DNA from: Lysobacter sp. yr284
GTDB lineage: Bacteria; Pseudomonadota; Gammaproteobacteria; Xanthomonadales; Xanthomonadaceae
Assembly: GCF_900107375.1 (NCBI RefSeq)
Contig: NZ_FNPT01000011.1
Span: forward strand, 1 to 64,000
Length of the DNA stretch: 64,000 nucleotides
Direction of reading: 5' to 3'
This document shows, one piece after another, positions 53,179-63,753 of this stretch (the first letter of the stretch is position 1; every line of letters begins with the position of its first letter). The notes below the pieces were generated by a model. The model made no database searches. It was given only the letters and a program-made list of their open reading frames with translations, and was not told the origin of the DNA. A program made the position numbers and the translations under genes.

Positions 53179-54417
53179 TCAGGGAATCACGCCGCCGAAA
53201 TAAGTCGACACCTGCGGCCAGATCAGCGAGATCTTCGCGCCCGAATTGAAGCAGCCGCCGAAGTGGTGCAGCGCCAGCACCTTGCCGCTGGAACGCGCGA
53301 TCACCGGCGAACCCGAGCTGCCGCCCTCGGTGTCGCAGTAGTAGCCCACGTCGCTGTTGGCGGCGTTGCCGGTGACGCTGGGCGCGTCGACGCGGCACTT
53401 GCCGGTGCTGTTCTGGGTGTCGGCGACGCTCAGCTCCTTCATCCGCCCGCCCGGGTGGCCGGCGATGAACAGGCCTTCGTTCGCGGTCGCCGCGCGCGGA
53501 TCCAGGCCCAGCGAGCCGAAGCTGGAAATGGTGGCGAAGTTCTTCACCGTGAACAGGGTGTAGTCGAGCGTGGTGTCGGTCTTGAGCATCTGGTCGCCGG
53601 CGACCTTGGTCACCGTCGCCTGCGCACCGGTGCAGCTGCTGCGCTGGTAGTTGAACCAGAACTCGGCGCCGGCCACGCCGGCGGCGCTGTTGATGCAGTG
53701 GTTGTTGGTGAACATGCGGTTCTGCGAGCTCACCCGCCACGCGGTGCACAGGCTGCCGCCGCTCATGACCGCGCGCGCCACCGGCTTGGAGGCGTTGAAG
53801 GCCTGGGTGTCGCTGGTCGCGTAGCAGGCCGCGGCCTGCTTGTTGTCGGTGCCGCAGATCGACTTGGCGCCGACGTCGGTGCTCAGCAGGCCTTGGTTCT
53901 GCAGCTCCGGCAGCATGTCTTCCGGATAGCCTTCCAGGTAGCGCGAGACCTTCACTCCGTGATCCTTGCGCCACGGCTCGCGCGCGGTGCCGACCAGGCG
54001 CAGCACCGCCACGGGCCCGGAGATCGACATCGCCGAGAAGCGGGTCTTGCCGTCTTCGCCGAGGTCGGCGGCGACGGTGTGGCCGTCGCGGTGGTCGGCG
54101 CTGTAGCGATAGACCTCGCGGCCGTCGGGGCTGGCGACTTCCAGGGTCACGCCGGCCGGCAGCGAGAAGTGCTCGAAGTTGACCTTGATGAAGGACGCGT
54201 CGGGCGTGCGGATTTCCACCGCCTTGGCGCCTGCCTCGACGCCGGCGCGGCCGACCCGGCCGGGCTGCGCGCCCAGTTGCAGGTCGGCGGCGCGCACGTC
54301 GGCGATCTTGATCGGCGCCGGCGCGCCGGGCGCGGTCTGCGCCGCGGCCGGCAGCGACAGGCACAGTGCGCTGGCGAGCAGCGCGGGCGCGAGCAGTTTG
54401 GGCATTGCGTGGTTCAT
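53179..54417 (-). CDS. Secreted trypsin-like serine endopeptidase (lysyl-endopeptidase type), paralogue 2
   Basis: This protein is also exactly 412 residues and shares the architecture of its neighbour: signal peptide (LLAPALLASALCLSLPAAAQ), propeptide domain (ASFIKVNFEHFSLPAGVTLEV) and S1 domain with His in TNNHCINS, Asp in TLDYTLF and Ser in EGGSSGSPV, ending LIWPQVSTYFGG. The two genes are a tandem duplication that has diverged through the propeptide and surface loops. AGGAGG precedes the ATG at 54417. Extracellular proteolysis fits the predatory or lytic lifestyle known for Lysobacter. Confidence 0.9.
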   Translation of the reverse strand: MNHAMPKLLAPALLASALCLSLPAAAQTAPGAPAPIKIADVRAADLQLGAQPGRVGRAGVEAGAKAVEIRTPDASFIKVNFEHFSLPAGVTLEVASPDGREVYRYSADHRDGHTVAADLGEDGKTRFSAMSISGPVAVLRLVGTAREPWRKDHGVKVSRYLEGYPEDMLPELQNQGLLSTDVGAKSICGTDNKQAAACYATSDTQAFNASKPVARAVMSGGSLCTAWRVSSQNRMFTNNHCINSAAGVAGAEFWFNYQRSSCTGAQATVTKVAGDQMLKTDTTLDYTLFTVKNFATISSFGSLGLDPRAATANEGLFIAGHPGGRMKELSVADTQNSTGKCRVDAPSVTGNAANSDVGYYCDTEGGSSGSPVIARSSGKVLALHHFGGCFNSGAKISLIWPQVSTYFGGVIP

Positions 54418-54837
54418 TCGCTGGTCCCTCCTGGGATGTGGCGGCGCGAACACGACACGAGGCGATGTAGCGGACAGGCGCACGCGGCCGCGCCGCGCGG
54501 CGAGCGCGGCGGACGGCGTGGCGAGTGCTGGCGCCGGGGCGGTTGAGGTGGCGCACGGCAGGGGTCCCCGCCGTGCGCGGGCGACCTTGGCAAATGCCGC
54601 CGCGGCAAACCGTGATCGCGGTGGGGTCCGCGGCGCGCGCGGGCGCGCGCGTGACCGAACCTTGATAGGCCGCTCAGCGCGACTGTGGCGCGGGTGGAGG
54701 GCGTTCAGGGCGTTGTGGGTGAAGGGGTGCGCGTTGCGGCAGGACAGCAATGCTTGAACGGGTGGGAGTGGGGCTCGGATTCGGATTCGCGAGGGTTGTT
54801 GGAAGTCGTTCGTGCAACGGCGCGGGGGCGTCTTTGC

Positions 54838-54922
54838 CGTCATCCCCGCGAAAGCGGGGGCCAGGGCCGCATCGCGGCATGGCTCTGAAGTCTCTGGATC
54901 CCCGCCTTCGCGTGGATGACGT
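54838..54922. repeat. Inverted repeat of the CGTCATCCCCGCG type
   Basis: The arm CGTCATCCCCGCGAAAGCGG (54838) and the inverted arm ending in GTGGATGACG (54921). The same arm sequence occurs singly at 50983-51010. Confidence 0.7.
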
Positions 54923-55016
54923 CCTGGCAGCAGCGTCGGTTGTTGGGGGATGGCGCCGTGGCAGCAGCGTCGGCTGCTGCGGGATGGCGTCCTGGCAGCA
55001 GCGCCGGCGGTCGTGG
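54915..55016. repeat. 34-base tandem repeat, three units
   Basis: Three consecutive units begin GATGACGTCC, GATGGCGCCG and GATGGCGTCC, and each continues TGGCAGCAGC. Confidence 0.75.
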
Positions 55017-55166
55017 GAGAGCCTTCAGGCCCGACGCCTTCCGCCCGCGTCGCCCGACGGCCCGGCGCGCCGAAAGCGCTTCTCCCAAAGTCGCATCCGC
55101 TCCCCGGCCCGGCCCAGGCGGCCAGGCCGTACACTCGAGCGACCTCACCACCCGGCACCCGCGCCC

Positions 55167-58100
55167 TTGATCCCCGGCTGGATCCTGCTGCTGGTCTCGG
55201 CCGGCTACGTCGGCCTGTTGTTCGCGGTCGCCTACTACGGCGACCAGCGCGAGCGCTCGCCGCGCGCGCGCTGGCTGCGCACGGCCGTGTATTCGCTGGC
55301 GCTGGCGGTGTACTGCTCGTCGTGGACGTTCTACGGCGCGGTCGGCACCGCCGCGCGCACCGGGCTGGGCTTCCTGCCGATCTACCTCGGCCCGCTGCTG
55401 ATGCTGGCGTTCGGCTGGCGCATCCTCGAACGCCTAGTGCTGATCTCCGGCGAACACCGCATCGTCTCCATCGCCGACTTCCTGTCCTCGCGCTACGGCC
55501 GCGCGCCGGGCCTGGCGGCGCTGGTCGCGGCGGTCGCGCTGACCGCGGCGGTGCCGTACGTGGCGCTGCAGTTCAAGGCGGTGGCGATGAGCGTGCAGGT
55601 GCTGGCCGGGGTGCCCGCCGACGCCGGCCTGCTCGCCGATCCGGCGTTCTACGTGGCGATGATGCTGGCGGTGTTCGCGATCCTGTTCGGCACCCGCCGG
55701 GTCGACGCCACCGAACACCACCACGGCATGGTCCTGGCGGTGGCGCTGGAATCGCTGGTCAAGCTGATCGCCTTCGTCGCCATCGGCGTGTTCGCCTTGG
55801 TCCACCTGCCCGGCCTGGGCGACTACGGCGCGCGCATGCAGCAGGCCGCGCGCGTGGTCATGCAGCCGGGCCTGCCCGACGGCTTCATCACCCAGACCCT
55901 GCTGGCGTTCACCGCGATCGTCTGCCTGCCGCGCCAGTTCCATGTCGCCGTGGTCGAATGCCAGGACCCCAACGACCTGCGCTCGGCGCGCTGGCTGTTC
56001 GGCGGCTACCTGGCGCTGATCAGCCTGCTGGTGGTGCCGATCACCCTGGCCGGGCAGGCCGTGCTCGGCGGCTCCGGGGTGTCGCCGGACACCTACGTGC
56101 TGGCGCTGCCGCTGCAGCTGGACCAGCAAGCGCTGGCGCTGATGGTCTACATCGGCGGCTTCTCCGCCGCCACCGGCATGGTGATCGTGTCCTCGGTGGC
56201 GCTGTCGACCATGGTCAGCAACGACCTGGTGATGCCGCTGCTGCTGCGCAGCGGGCTGCTGCACGAAGCCCCGCACCAAAGTCCGGGCATCGACCGCCAG
56301 GTGCTGTGGGTGCGCCGGGTCACCATCGTGCTGCTGGCGCTGATGGCCTATGGCTACCACCGCGCCTCGCTCGGCGCCAACGGGCTGGCCCAGCACGGCC
56401 TGCTCGCGTTCGCCGCGGTCGCCCAGTTCGCCCCGGCGCTGATCGGCGGCCTGTACTGGCGCGGCGCCAGCCGCGTCGGCGCGCTCGCCGGCCTGTTCGC
56501 CGGCACCGTGGTGTGGGCCTACACCCTGCTGCTGCCGGCGCTGAGCCGGATCGGCTGGATCGACCAGCGCTGGCTCGACACCGGCCCGCTCGCCCTCGAC
56601 TGGCTGCGTCCGGAACAGTTGTTCGGGCTGGTCGGCTGGGACCCGCTGACCCACGGCACGTTCTGGTCGCTGCTGTTCAACGTCGGCACCTTCCTGTTCG
56701 TGTCCGCGCGCCAGCGCCCGCGCCTGCAGGAACAACTGCTGGCCGCGCCGTTCCTCGACCCGTACGTGCGCCGCCCCGCGCTCGGCCCCGGCGGCTGGGC
56801 CGGCAGCGTGCGCGGCGGCGAACTGCTGGCGCTGGCCGAACGCATCGTCGGCGAGCGCCACGCGCGCCGCGCGTTCGAGGACTACGCGCGCCAGCAAGGC
56901 CGCGAATGGCAGCCCGAACAGCCGGCCGACCGCGCCCTGGCCCAGTTCACCGAACGCCTGCTGGCCGCGGCGATCGGCGCGGCCTCCGCGCGCCTGACCC
57001 TGACCAGCGCGCTGCGCGGCTCGGGCATGGAACTGGGCGAAGTGGTCGCGCTGCTCGACGAGGCCAACCAGGAGCTGCGCTTCAACCGCCAGGTGCTGTC
57101 GACCACGATGGAGAACATCAGCCAGGGCGTCAGCGTGGTCGATCCGCAGATGCGGCTGGTGGCCTGGAACCGGCGCTACCAGGAACTGTTCGACTATCCC
57201 GACGGCATGCTCTACGTCGGCCGGCCGGTCGCCGACCTGCTGCGCTGGAACGCCGAGCGCGGCGAGATGGGCCCGGGCCGGCTCGACGAGCCCAGCATCG
57301 ACGAACTGGTGCGCCGGCGCCTGGCCCACCTGCGCGCGGGCGCGCCGCACGTGTTCGAGCGCGTGCGCCCGAACGGCCAGGTGATCGAGATGGTCGGCCG
57401 GCCGCTGATCGGCGGCGGGTACGTCACCAGCTACAGCGACGTCACCGACTACAAGCGCGTCGAACAGGCGCTGCGCGAGGCCAACGAGAACCTGGAGCAG
57501 CGCGTGGAGCAGCGCACCCAGGAAGCCGAATCGGCGCAGCAGTCCAAGACCCGCTTCCTGGCCGCGGTGAGCCACGACGTGCTGCAGCCGCTCAACGCCG
57601 CGCGCCTGTTCACCACCGCGCTGCGCGAGAGCGACAGTTTCGACGAACAACGGCGCCTGGCCGAGCGCGTGGACGCCTCGCTGCGCGCGGCCGAAGACCT
57701 GCTCGACGGCCTGCTCGACATCTCGCGCCTGGACGCCGGCGCGCTGCGCCCGGAGCCGAGCGACTTCGACGCCGGCGAACTGCTGCGCGAGCTGGCCGCG
57801 CAGTACGCGCCCAGCGCCGGCGGCCGCGGCCTGGAACTGCGCGTGCGCGCGCCGCTGGGGGCGATGCCGGTGCGCAGCGACCGCCGCCTGCTGCGCCGCG
57901 CGCTGCAGAACTTCCTCGCCAACGCGCTGCGCTACACCCGCGAGGGCGGAGTGTTGCTGGCGGCGCGCGCGCGGCCGCATTTGCATCGGATCGAACTGCA
58001 GGTGTGGGACACCGGCCCCGGCATTCCCGAGCACCACCTGGACCAGATCTTCGACGAGTTCCGCCGCTTCGACCAACCCGGCAGCGGCGGCGAACGCGGC

Positions 58101-58640
58101 CTCGGCCTGGGCCTGTCGATCTGCCAGCGCATCGCCCGCACCCTCGACCACCCGCTGCGGGTGCGCTCGCAGATCGGCCGCGGCAGCGTGTTCTCGATCA
58201 GCGTGCCGTGCGGGCAGCCGCCGCGCGAACCCATACCGGCCGATGCCGCCCACCCCGGACTGGCCGATTCGCTGGCCGGCCTGCGCGTGCTGTGCATCGA
58301 CAACGACCGCGAGATCCTCGACGGCATGCGCGCCCTGCTCGACCGCTGGGGCGCCGGCGCGCTGCTCGCGGCCACGGTCGACGACGCGCTGGCGTTGCTG
58401 GACGAAGCCCCGGACGTGGCGCTGGTGGACTACCACCTGCACGACCGGCTCGACGGCCTGGCCACCATCGACGCGCTGCGCGCGCGCCTGGGCCGCGACC
58501 TGCCGGCCGCGCTGCTGACCGGCGACGGCAGCGACGCGCTCAAGCACGCCGCGCGCGAACGCGGCTGCCGGGTGCTGACCAAGCCGATCAAGCCGGCCTC
58601 GTTGCGCGCGTTCCTGGCGGCGCAGCGGCCGGCGGCGTGA
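55167..58640 (+). CDS. crbS: SSS-type hybrid sensor histidine kinase/response regulator (CrbS-like)
   Basis: The 1157-residue protein starts at TTG 55167 (IPGWILLLVSAGYVGLLFAV); no better ATG fits the first membrane helix. The N-terminal 570 residues or so form a sodium:solute symporter-type module of about 13 helices. A PAS-like region follows (VVDPQMRLVAWNRRYQELFDYP), then HisKA with the phosphoacceptor His near residue 802 in AAVSHDVLQPLNAARLF, and a HATPase domain (NFLANALRYTREGG, DTGPGIPEHHL, GLGLGLSICQRIA). The receiver domain has Asp near 1088 (VALVDYHLHDRLDG). This is the layout of CrbS/MxtR, which with a LuxR-type regulator controls acs and the acetate switch in Vibrio and Pseudomonas. 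The matching regulator (60789) and acs (61801) lie downstream. Confidence 0.9.
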   Translation: MIPGWILLLVSAGYVGLLFAVAYYGDQRERSPRARWLRTAVYSLALAVYCSSWTFYGAVGTAARTGLGFLPIYLGPLLMLAFGWRILERLVLISGEHRIVSIADFLSSRYGRAPGLAALVAAVALTAAVPYVALQFKAVAMSVQVLAGVPADAGLLADPAFYVAMMLAVFAILFGTRRVDATEHHHGMVLAVALESLVKLIAFVAIGVFALVHLPGLGDYGARMQQAARVVMQPGLPDGFITQTLLAFTAIVCLPRQFHVAVVECQDPNDLRSARWLFGGYLALISLLVVPITLAGQAVLGGSGVSPDTYVLALPLQLDQQALALMVYIGGFSAATGMVIVSSVALSTMVSNDLVMPLLLRSGLLHEAPHQSPGIDRQVLWVRRVTIVLLALMAYGYHRASLGANGLAQHGLLAFAAVAQFAPALIGGLYWRGASRVGALAGLFAGTVVWAYTLLLPALSRIGWIDQRWLDTGPLALDWLRPEQLFGLVGWDPLTHGTFWSLLFNVGTFLFVSARQRPRLQEQLLAAPFLDPYVRRPALGPGGWAGSVRGGELLALAERIVGERHARRAFEDYARQQGREWQPEQPADRALAQFTERLLAAAIGAASARLTLTSALRGSGMELGEVVALLDEANQELRFNRQVLSTTMENISQGVSVVDPQMRLVAWNRRYQELFDYPDGMLYVGRPVADLLRWNAERGEMGPGRLDEPSIDELVRRRLAHLRAGAPHVFERVRPNGQVIEMVGRPLIGGGYVTSYSDVTDYKRVEQALREANENLEQRVEQRTQEAESAQQSKTRFLAAVSHDVLQPLNAARLFTTALRESDSFDEQRRLAERVDASLRAAEDLLDGLLDISRLDAGALRPEPSDFDAGELLRELAAQYAPSAGGRGLELRVRAPLGAMPVRSDRRLLRRALQNFLANALRYTREGGVLLAARARPHLHRIELQVWDTGPGIPEHHLDQIFDEFRRFDQPGSGGERGLGLGLSICQRIARTLDHPLRVRSQIGRGSVFSISVPCGQPPREPIPADAAHPGLADSLAGLRVLCIDNDREILDGMRALLDRWGAGALLAATVDDALALLDEAPDVALVDYHLHDRLDGLATIDALRARLGRDLPAALLTGDGSDALKHAARERGCRVLTKPIKPASLRAFLAAQRPAA

Positions 58641-58682
58641 GGCCGGCGGCGCAGCCGGAAGAGTGCGGCCGGCGCTCCGGCG

Positions 58683-59390
58683 TCAGCGATCCAGCGCGCG
58701 GATCGCGATGTTGCGATAGGCGACCTCGTCGCCGTGGTCCTGCAACGCGATCGCGCCGCGGCGGGCGCCGGCGAAACCGGGCCAGTCCTTGAACTTGCTG
58801 CGCGCGAGCCGCGCGTTCCAGTCCTGCGAACCGATCTCGAACGCGGCCACGCGCACGCCGTTCAACCAATGCTCGACGCGGTCGCCGCGCGCGACGATGC
58901 GCGCGGCGTTCCATTGCCCGGCCGGCCTGGCCGCGGCGCCCGCGGGCGGATACAGACCGTACAGCGCGCCGGCGCGGCGGTCGGCGCCGTTGCGCGCGTC
59001 GGGATGGCGGCGGTCGTCGAGCACCTGGTACTCGAGCGCGCTGTGGTAGATCGGCGCGTCGTCCTCGCGCACGCGGTAGAACACGCCGCTGTTGCCGCCG
59101 GGCGCGATCTTCCATTCCAGGCGCAGTTCGAAATCGCCGAATCGCGCGTCGCTGACCAGGTCGCCGCCCGCGCCGCTGCGCAGCAGCGCGCCGTCGCGCA
59201 CGCTCCAGCCGGCGACCGGCTGTCCGCGCCGGCCGTACAGATGCCAGCCCTGGGTGCTGCGGCCGTCGAACAGGGCGATGAACCCCTCCGGCGCGGCGGC
59301 GTCGCGCCCGCCCGCAGGCGCCGCGCCGCTGGCGAGGACGCACATAACCAGCGCGGCGCAGATCGGACGCAAGACCGGGATCGTGGGCAT
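58683..59390 (-). CDS. DUF1080 (3-keto-disaccharide hydrolase family) secreted protein
   Basis: The 235-residue protein has a signal peptide (CAALVMCVLASGAAPAGG) and a concanavalin-like beta-sandwich with the DUF1080 hallmarks: FIALFDGRSTQGWHLYG, DFELRLEWKIAPGGNSGVFYRV, EYQVLDDRRHPDARNG, QWNAARIVARGDRVEHWLNGV and IALQDHGDEVAYRNIAIRAL. Some members hydrolyse 3-keto-glucosides and others are uncharacterised carbohydrate-binding domains. It faces the CrbS-like gene tail to tail with a 42-base gap. No partner oxidoreductase is nearby. Confidence 0.85.
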   Translation of the reverse strand: MPTIPVLRPICAALVMCVLASGAAPAGGRDAAAPEGFIALFDGRSTQGWHLYGRRGQPVAGWSVRDGALLRSGAGGDLVSDARFGDFELRLEWKIAPGGNSGVFYRVREDDAPIYHSALEYQVLDDRRHPDARNGADRRAGALYGLYPPAGAAARPAGQWNAARIVARGDRVEHWLNGVRVAAFEIGSQDWNARLARSKFKDWPGFAGARRGAIALQDHGDEVAYRNIAIRALDR

Positions 59391-59742
59391 GGGGATGCTC
59401 GCAAAAAGATGAACGAGGAAGGCGCCTGCGCATCCTCGCCGCGCGGCGCGAGCCGCTCAAGCGCCGGTTCCCGCGCGCGAGCCTGAATCGTTAACTTTTC
59501 CCGCTGAACGAAGCGGTTTTTCGTACGTTTTGCGGCTTGAGATCGGCCCGCGTCGCCGACACCATAAGCCCTGGATGCCTGGCCACTTCGCGTTGCGACG
59601 GATCGCGACGAATCGACCGCAAGGACCTCAAGCGCCGGCGTCCACTCCCCCCAGTTGCGCCCGCCTCGCGGTCGCGATGCGTCGCCGACCCCGGCAGCGT
59701 TTACGATGGATCCCCGTCCACACCGCCACGGATTGGCCGGCC
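59391..59742. other. 352-base intergenic region with a weak hairpin
   Basis: No gene is supported. CCGCT/AGCGG (59501-59516) with a six-base loop and TTTTT forms a weak terminator-like hairpin on the plus strand. The remainder carries the promoter region of the DUF1080 gene and leader of the next plus-strand gene. Confidence 0.55.
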
Positions 59743-60252
59743 ATGCCGCCCACACAATCTCTCCCGTCCGCGCAGCGCGAACCGCGTCGCTGTCTTGTCC
59801 GCATGCCGCTGCTATCCGGCTTCGGCGCCTTGGTGTGCACTGCGACCGTGGTCATGGTCGCCATCGCCGCTTGGCAACAGGCCTGGACCGCCGTGCTGAT
59901 CCTGTCCACGCTGTTCGGCGGCTCCGGGGCGGCGCTGCTGCTGATAGCCGCGCCCATACAAGGCGACGAGGACGGCCTCACCGTGATGCGTCCGCACAAG
60001 CGGTTGCACATCGCCTGGCGCGACATCCTCGCCGCCGAGGGGGGCATCGATGCGCTGGTGCTGCGCACGCGTGCGCGGCGCGAATCGCTGCTCTCGTATT
60101 CGTATTGGCACGGCGCGGACAAGAACGCGCTGTATCTGCTGCTGCGGGAAAAACTGCTGGCCCACGGCGCGGATGTGGCGCCGGACCTGCGCGCCTTCCT
60201 GCGCATGGATGAGGATCTTTCGGCCCTGGAGCCGCGCCAGGACCGGACTTGA
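59743..60252 (+). CDS. Two-helix membrane protein of unknown function
   Basis: The 169-residue protein has two adjacent membrane helices (ALVCTATVVMVAIAAW; VLILSTLFGGSGAALLLIA) and a cytoplasmic-looking domain of about 100 residues with DGLTVMRPHKRLHIAWRDI, resembling PH-like (bPH) domains that follow membrane hairpins in small bacterial proteins. The start at 59743 is the first plausible ATG; 59803 would also retain both helices. I recognise no specific family. The J-domain-like gene follows 61 bases later. Confidence 0.6.
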   Translation: MPPTQSLPSAQREPRRCLVRMPLLSGFGALVCTATVVMVAIAAWQQAWTAVLILSTLFGGSGAALLLIAAPIQGDEDGLTVMRPHKRLHIAWRDILAAEGGIDALVLRTRARRESLLSYSYWHGADKNALYLLLREKLLAHGADVAPDLRAFLRMDEDLSALEPRQDRT

Positions 60253-60313
60253 GCCGCCACTGCAACCCCTGCGCGCGTTGGCCGGAACCGAGGCGGACAC
60301 GGGAGTGGCCGCG

Positions 60314-60661
60314 ATGACCTTTACACAATGGCTGGCCGCCGCGCTCGGCGTGGCGCTGCTGTGCTGGCTTGCCGCCAAGGCCTGGCGGCGGCGCGCGGGC
60401 GGCGGCGAATCCTCCGCGCCGGGCGAACTGCCGTTCCAGGCCGACCCGCCGTGGCACGAGGTGCTGGGCGTGGACGCCGACGCGGACCGCGCCGCGATCG
60501 AGGCCGCGCACCAAGCCCGGCGCGAGGAGCACCTGCCCGAACGCGTCGCCCGCCTGGGCGCGCGGGCGCGGCAACAGGCGCAATGGCGGTTGATGCAGAT
60601 CGACCGCGCGTATGCGGCGGCGATGCGCGAGCTGGGGCTGGGCCGCGACCGGTCGGATTGA
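60314..60661 (+). CDS. Membrane-anchored degenerate J-domain protein
   Basis: The 115-residue protein has an N-terminal helix (TQWLAAALGVALLCWLAAKAW), a short linker and a J-domain-like module: DPPWHEVLGVDADADRAAIEAAHQARREEHLPERVA, then helix IV with LMQIDRAYAAAM. The HPD tripeptide that activates DnaK ATPase is missing (REEHLPE in its place), so it is unlikely to be a functional DnaJ co-chaperone; it may use the fold for protein binding. A family B element follows. Confidence 0.65.
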   Translation: MTFTQWLAAALGVALLCWLAAKAWRRRAGGGESSAPGELPFQADPPWHEVLGVDADADRAAIEAAHQARREEHLPERVARLGARARQQAQWRLMQIDRAYAAAMRELGLGRDRSD

Positions 60662-60683
60662 GCCGGTTCGCGGCGGCGGCCGT

Positions 60684-60769
60684 TGTGGGAGGGCCTTCAG
60701 GCCCGATGCTTTTGTTTCAGGTCGCGGCGATCTGAGCGGAAGGCATCGGGCCTGAAGGCCCTCCCACAA
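60684..60769. repeat. Family B palindromic element
   Basis: Near-perfect inverted arms (60684-60709 and 60743-60769) around a loop with TTTTGTTTCAGGTCGCGGCG. It lies between convergent genes and ends 20 bases before the response-regulator stop. Confidence 0.85.
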
Positions 60770-60788
60770 CGGCCCGGAATCGCTGGGC

Positions 60789-61457
60789 CTACTCGGCCTC
60801 TTCCGGCGGCGGCACGATCGCGCCGGGGTCCAGCGCCAGGCGTCCGGCGATCAGCACCGCCTGGGTGCGGTTGTTGGCGCCGAGCTTGCGCAGGATCGCG
60901 GTCACGTGCGCCTTGACCGTGGCTTCCGACACGCCCAGTTCGTAGCCGATCTGTTTGTTGAGCAGGCCCGCACCGAGCATCTGCAGGACCCGGAACTGTT
61001 GCGGGGTGAGTTCGCGCAGGCGCTGCGCGGCTTCGTGTTCGTCGGCGTTGGCGGCCGGCGCGGCGACCGCGGCCGGCGGCGCCCAGCGGTCGCCGTCGAG
61101 CACCGTGGTGATGGCCTCGCCGAGCGTGGCCGCGTCGGCGGACTTGGGAATGAAGCCGACCGCGCCGTGGTCGAGCGCGCGCCGCATCGTCGACGGCTCC
61201 TCGCGCGCGGACACCACCACGATCGGCAACTGCGGGTGCAGCGCGCGCAGGTGCACCAAGGCGCTGAATCCCTGCGCGCCGGGCATGTTCAGATCGAGCA
61301 GCAGCAGGTCGGCGTCGGATTCGGCCTCGACCAGGGCGTACAGCGCATCGACGCTGTCGGCCTCGCGCAGGGCCGCGTCGGGCAGCACCCGCGCGACCGC
61401 GCCGCGCAAGGCTTCGCGGAACAGCGGATGGTCGTCGGCGATCAGCAAGGTGGGCAT
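60789..61457 (-). CDS. crbR: LuxR-family (NarL-type) response regulator, CrbR/ErdR-like
   Basis: The 222-residue protein has a receiver domain with the acidic pair Asp8-Asp9 (ADDHPLFREAL), phosphoacceptor Asp55 (LLLLDLNMPG) and the KSAD loop (GFIPKSAD). A GerE/LuxR HTH follows (LTPQQFRVLQMLGAGLLNKQIGYELGVSEATVKAHVTAILRKLG). With the SSS-type kinase at 55167 and acs next to it, it matches the CrbSR (MxtR-ErdR) system that activates acs during the acetate switch. The role assignment follows from family knowledge and synteny. Confidence 0.9.
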   Translation of the reverse strand: MPTLLIADDHPLFREALRGAVARVLPDAALREADSVDALYALVEAESDADLLLLDLNMPGAQGFSALVHLRALHPQLPIVVVSAREEPSTMRRALDHGAVGFIPKSADAATLGEAITTVLDGDRWAPPAAVAAPAANADEHEAAQRLRELTPQQFRVLQMLGAGLLNKQIGYELGVSEATVKAHVTAILRKLGANNRTQAVLIAGRLALDPGAIVPPPEEAE

Positions 61458-61800
61458 GGGGCGGCCTCGGCAGGTGGGTCCGCTGCGAACGACGGGGATG
61501 GGACGATCTTACGTCCAGGCGGGGCGCTGCCGGCTATTGGACGATGGGTGAAGGTGGGCGGCGCCGGACGCACGCTGGGCGGAACCGCGTCGCAGAACGC
61601 GGGTGAGTGCGTGGGGTTCAGCGGCGTCGTTCAGGTGGCGCGGTTGGCGTGGTGGCGCGGTCGCGGCTCGCGCCGCTCCTACAGGAAGCCCATGCAGGAG
61701 CGGCGAGAGCCGCGACCGCGATCTGCGGATTCGCAGCGCAAATCCGCGGTCGCGACGCGCACGCGCGGCGGGGATCGCCCCCACCACGCGCGCGGCCGGC
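61458..61800. other. 343-base gap between acs and the response regulator
   Basis: No gene. A family A inverted pair (61657-61720) lies near the acs stop; 61458-61560 would contain the regulator's promoter. I could not identify a conserved box. Confidence 0.75.
61657..61720. repeat. Family A palindromic element downstream of acs
   Basis: Inverted arms at 61657-61684 and 61695-61720 with a short 10-base loop, the tightest copy in the window. Confidence 0.85.

Positions 61801-63753
<1,953 letters not shown>

Larger units (their letters stand above)
54418..55166. other. 749-base intergenic region upstream of the CrbS-like gene
   Basis: No gene is supported. 54418-54835 is unstructured, GC-rich, and would hold the promoter of the protease gene. 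An inverted pair with CGTCATCCCCGCGAAAGC follows (54838-54922), then a 34-base unit repeated three times (54915-55016), a single family B arm (55012-55037) and 130 bases of leader. Confidence 0.75.

Noticed and set aside
59501-59521. Intrinsic terminator CCGCT/AGCGG plus T5
   Set aside because: The stem has only five pairs and there is no upstream plus-strand gene for it to end, so it is mentioned only as a weak hairpin.
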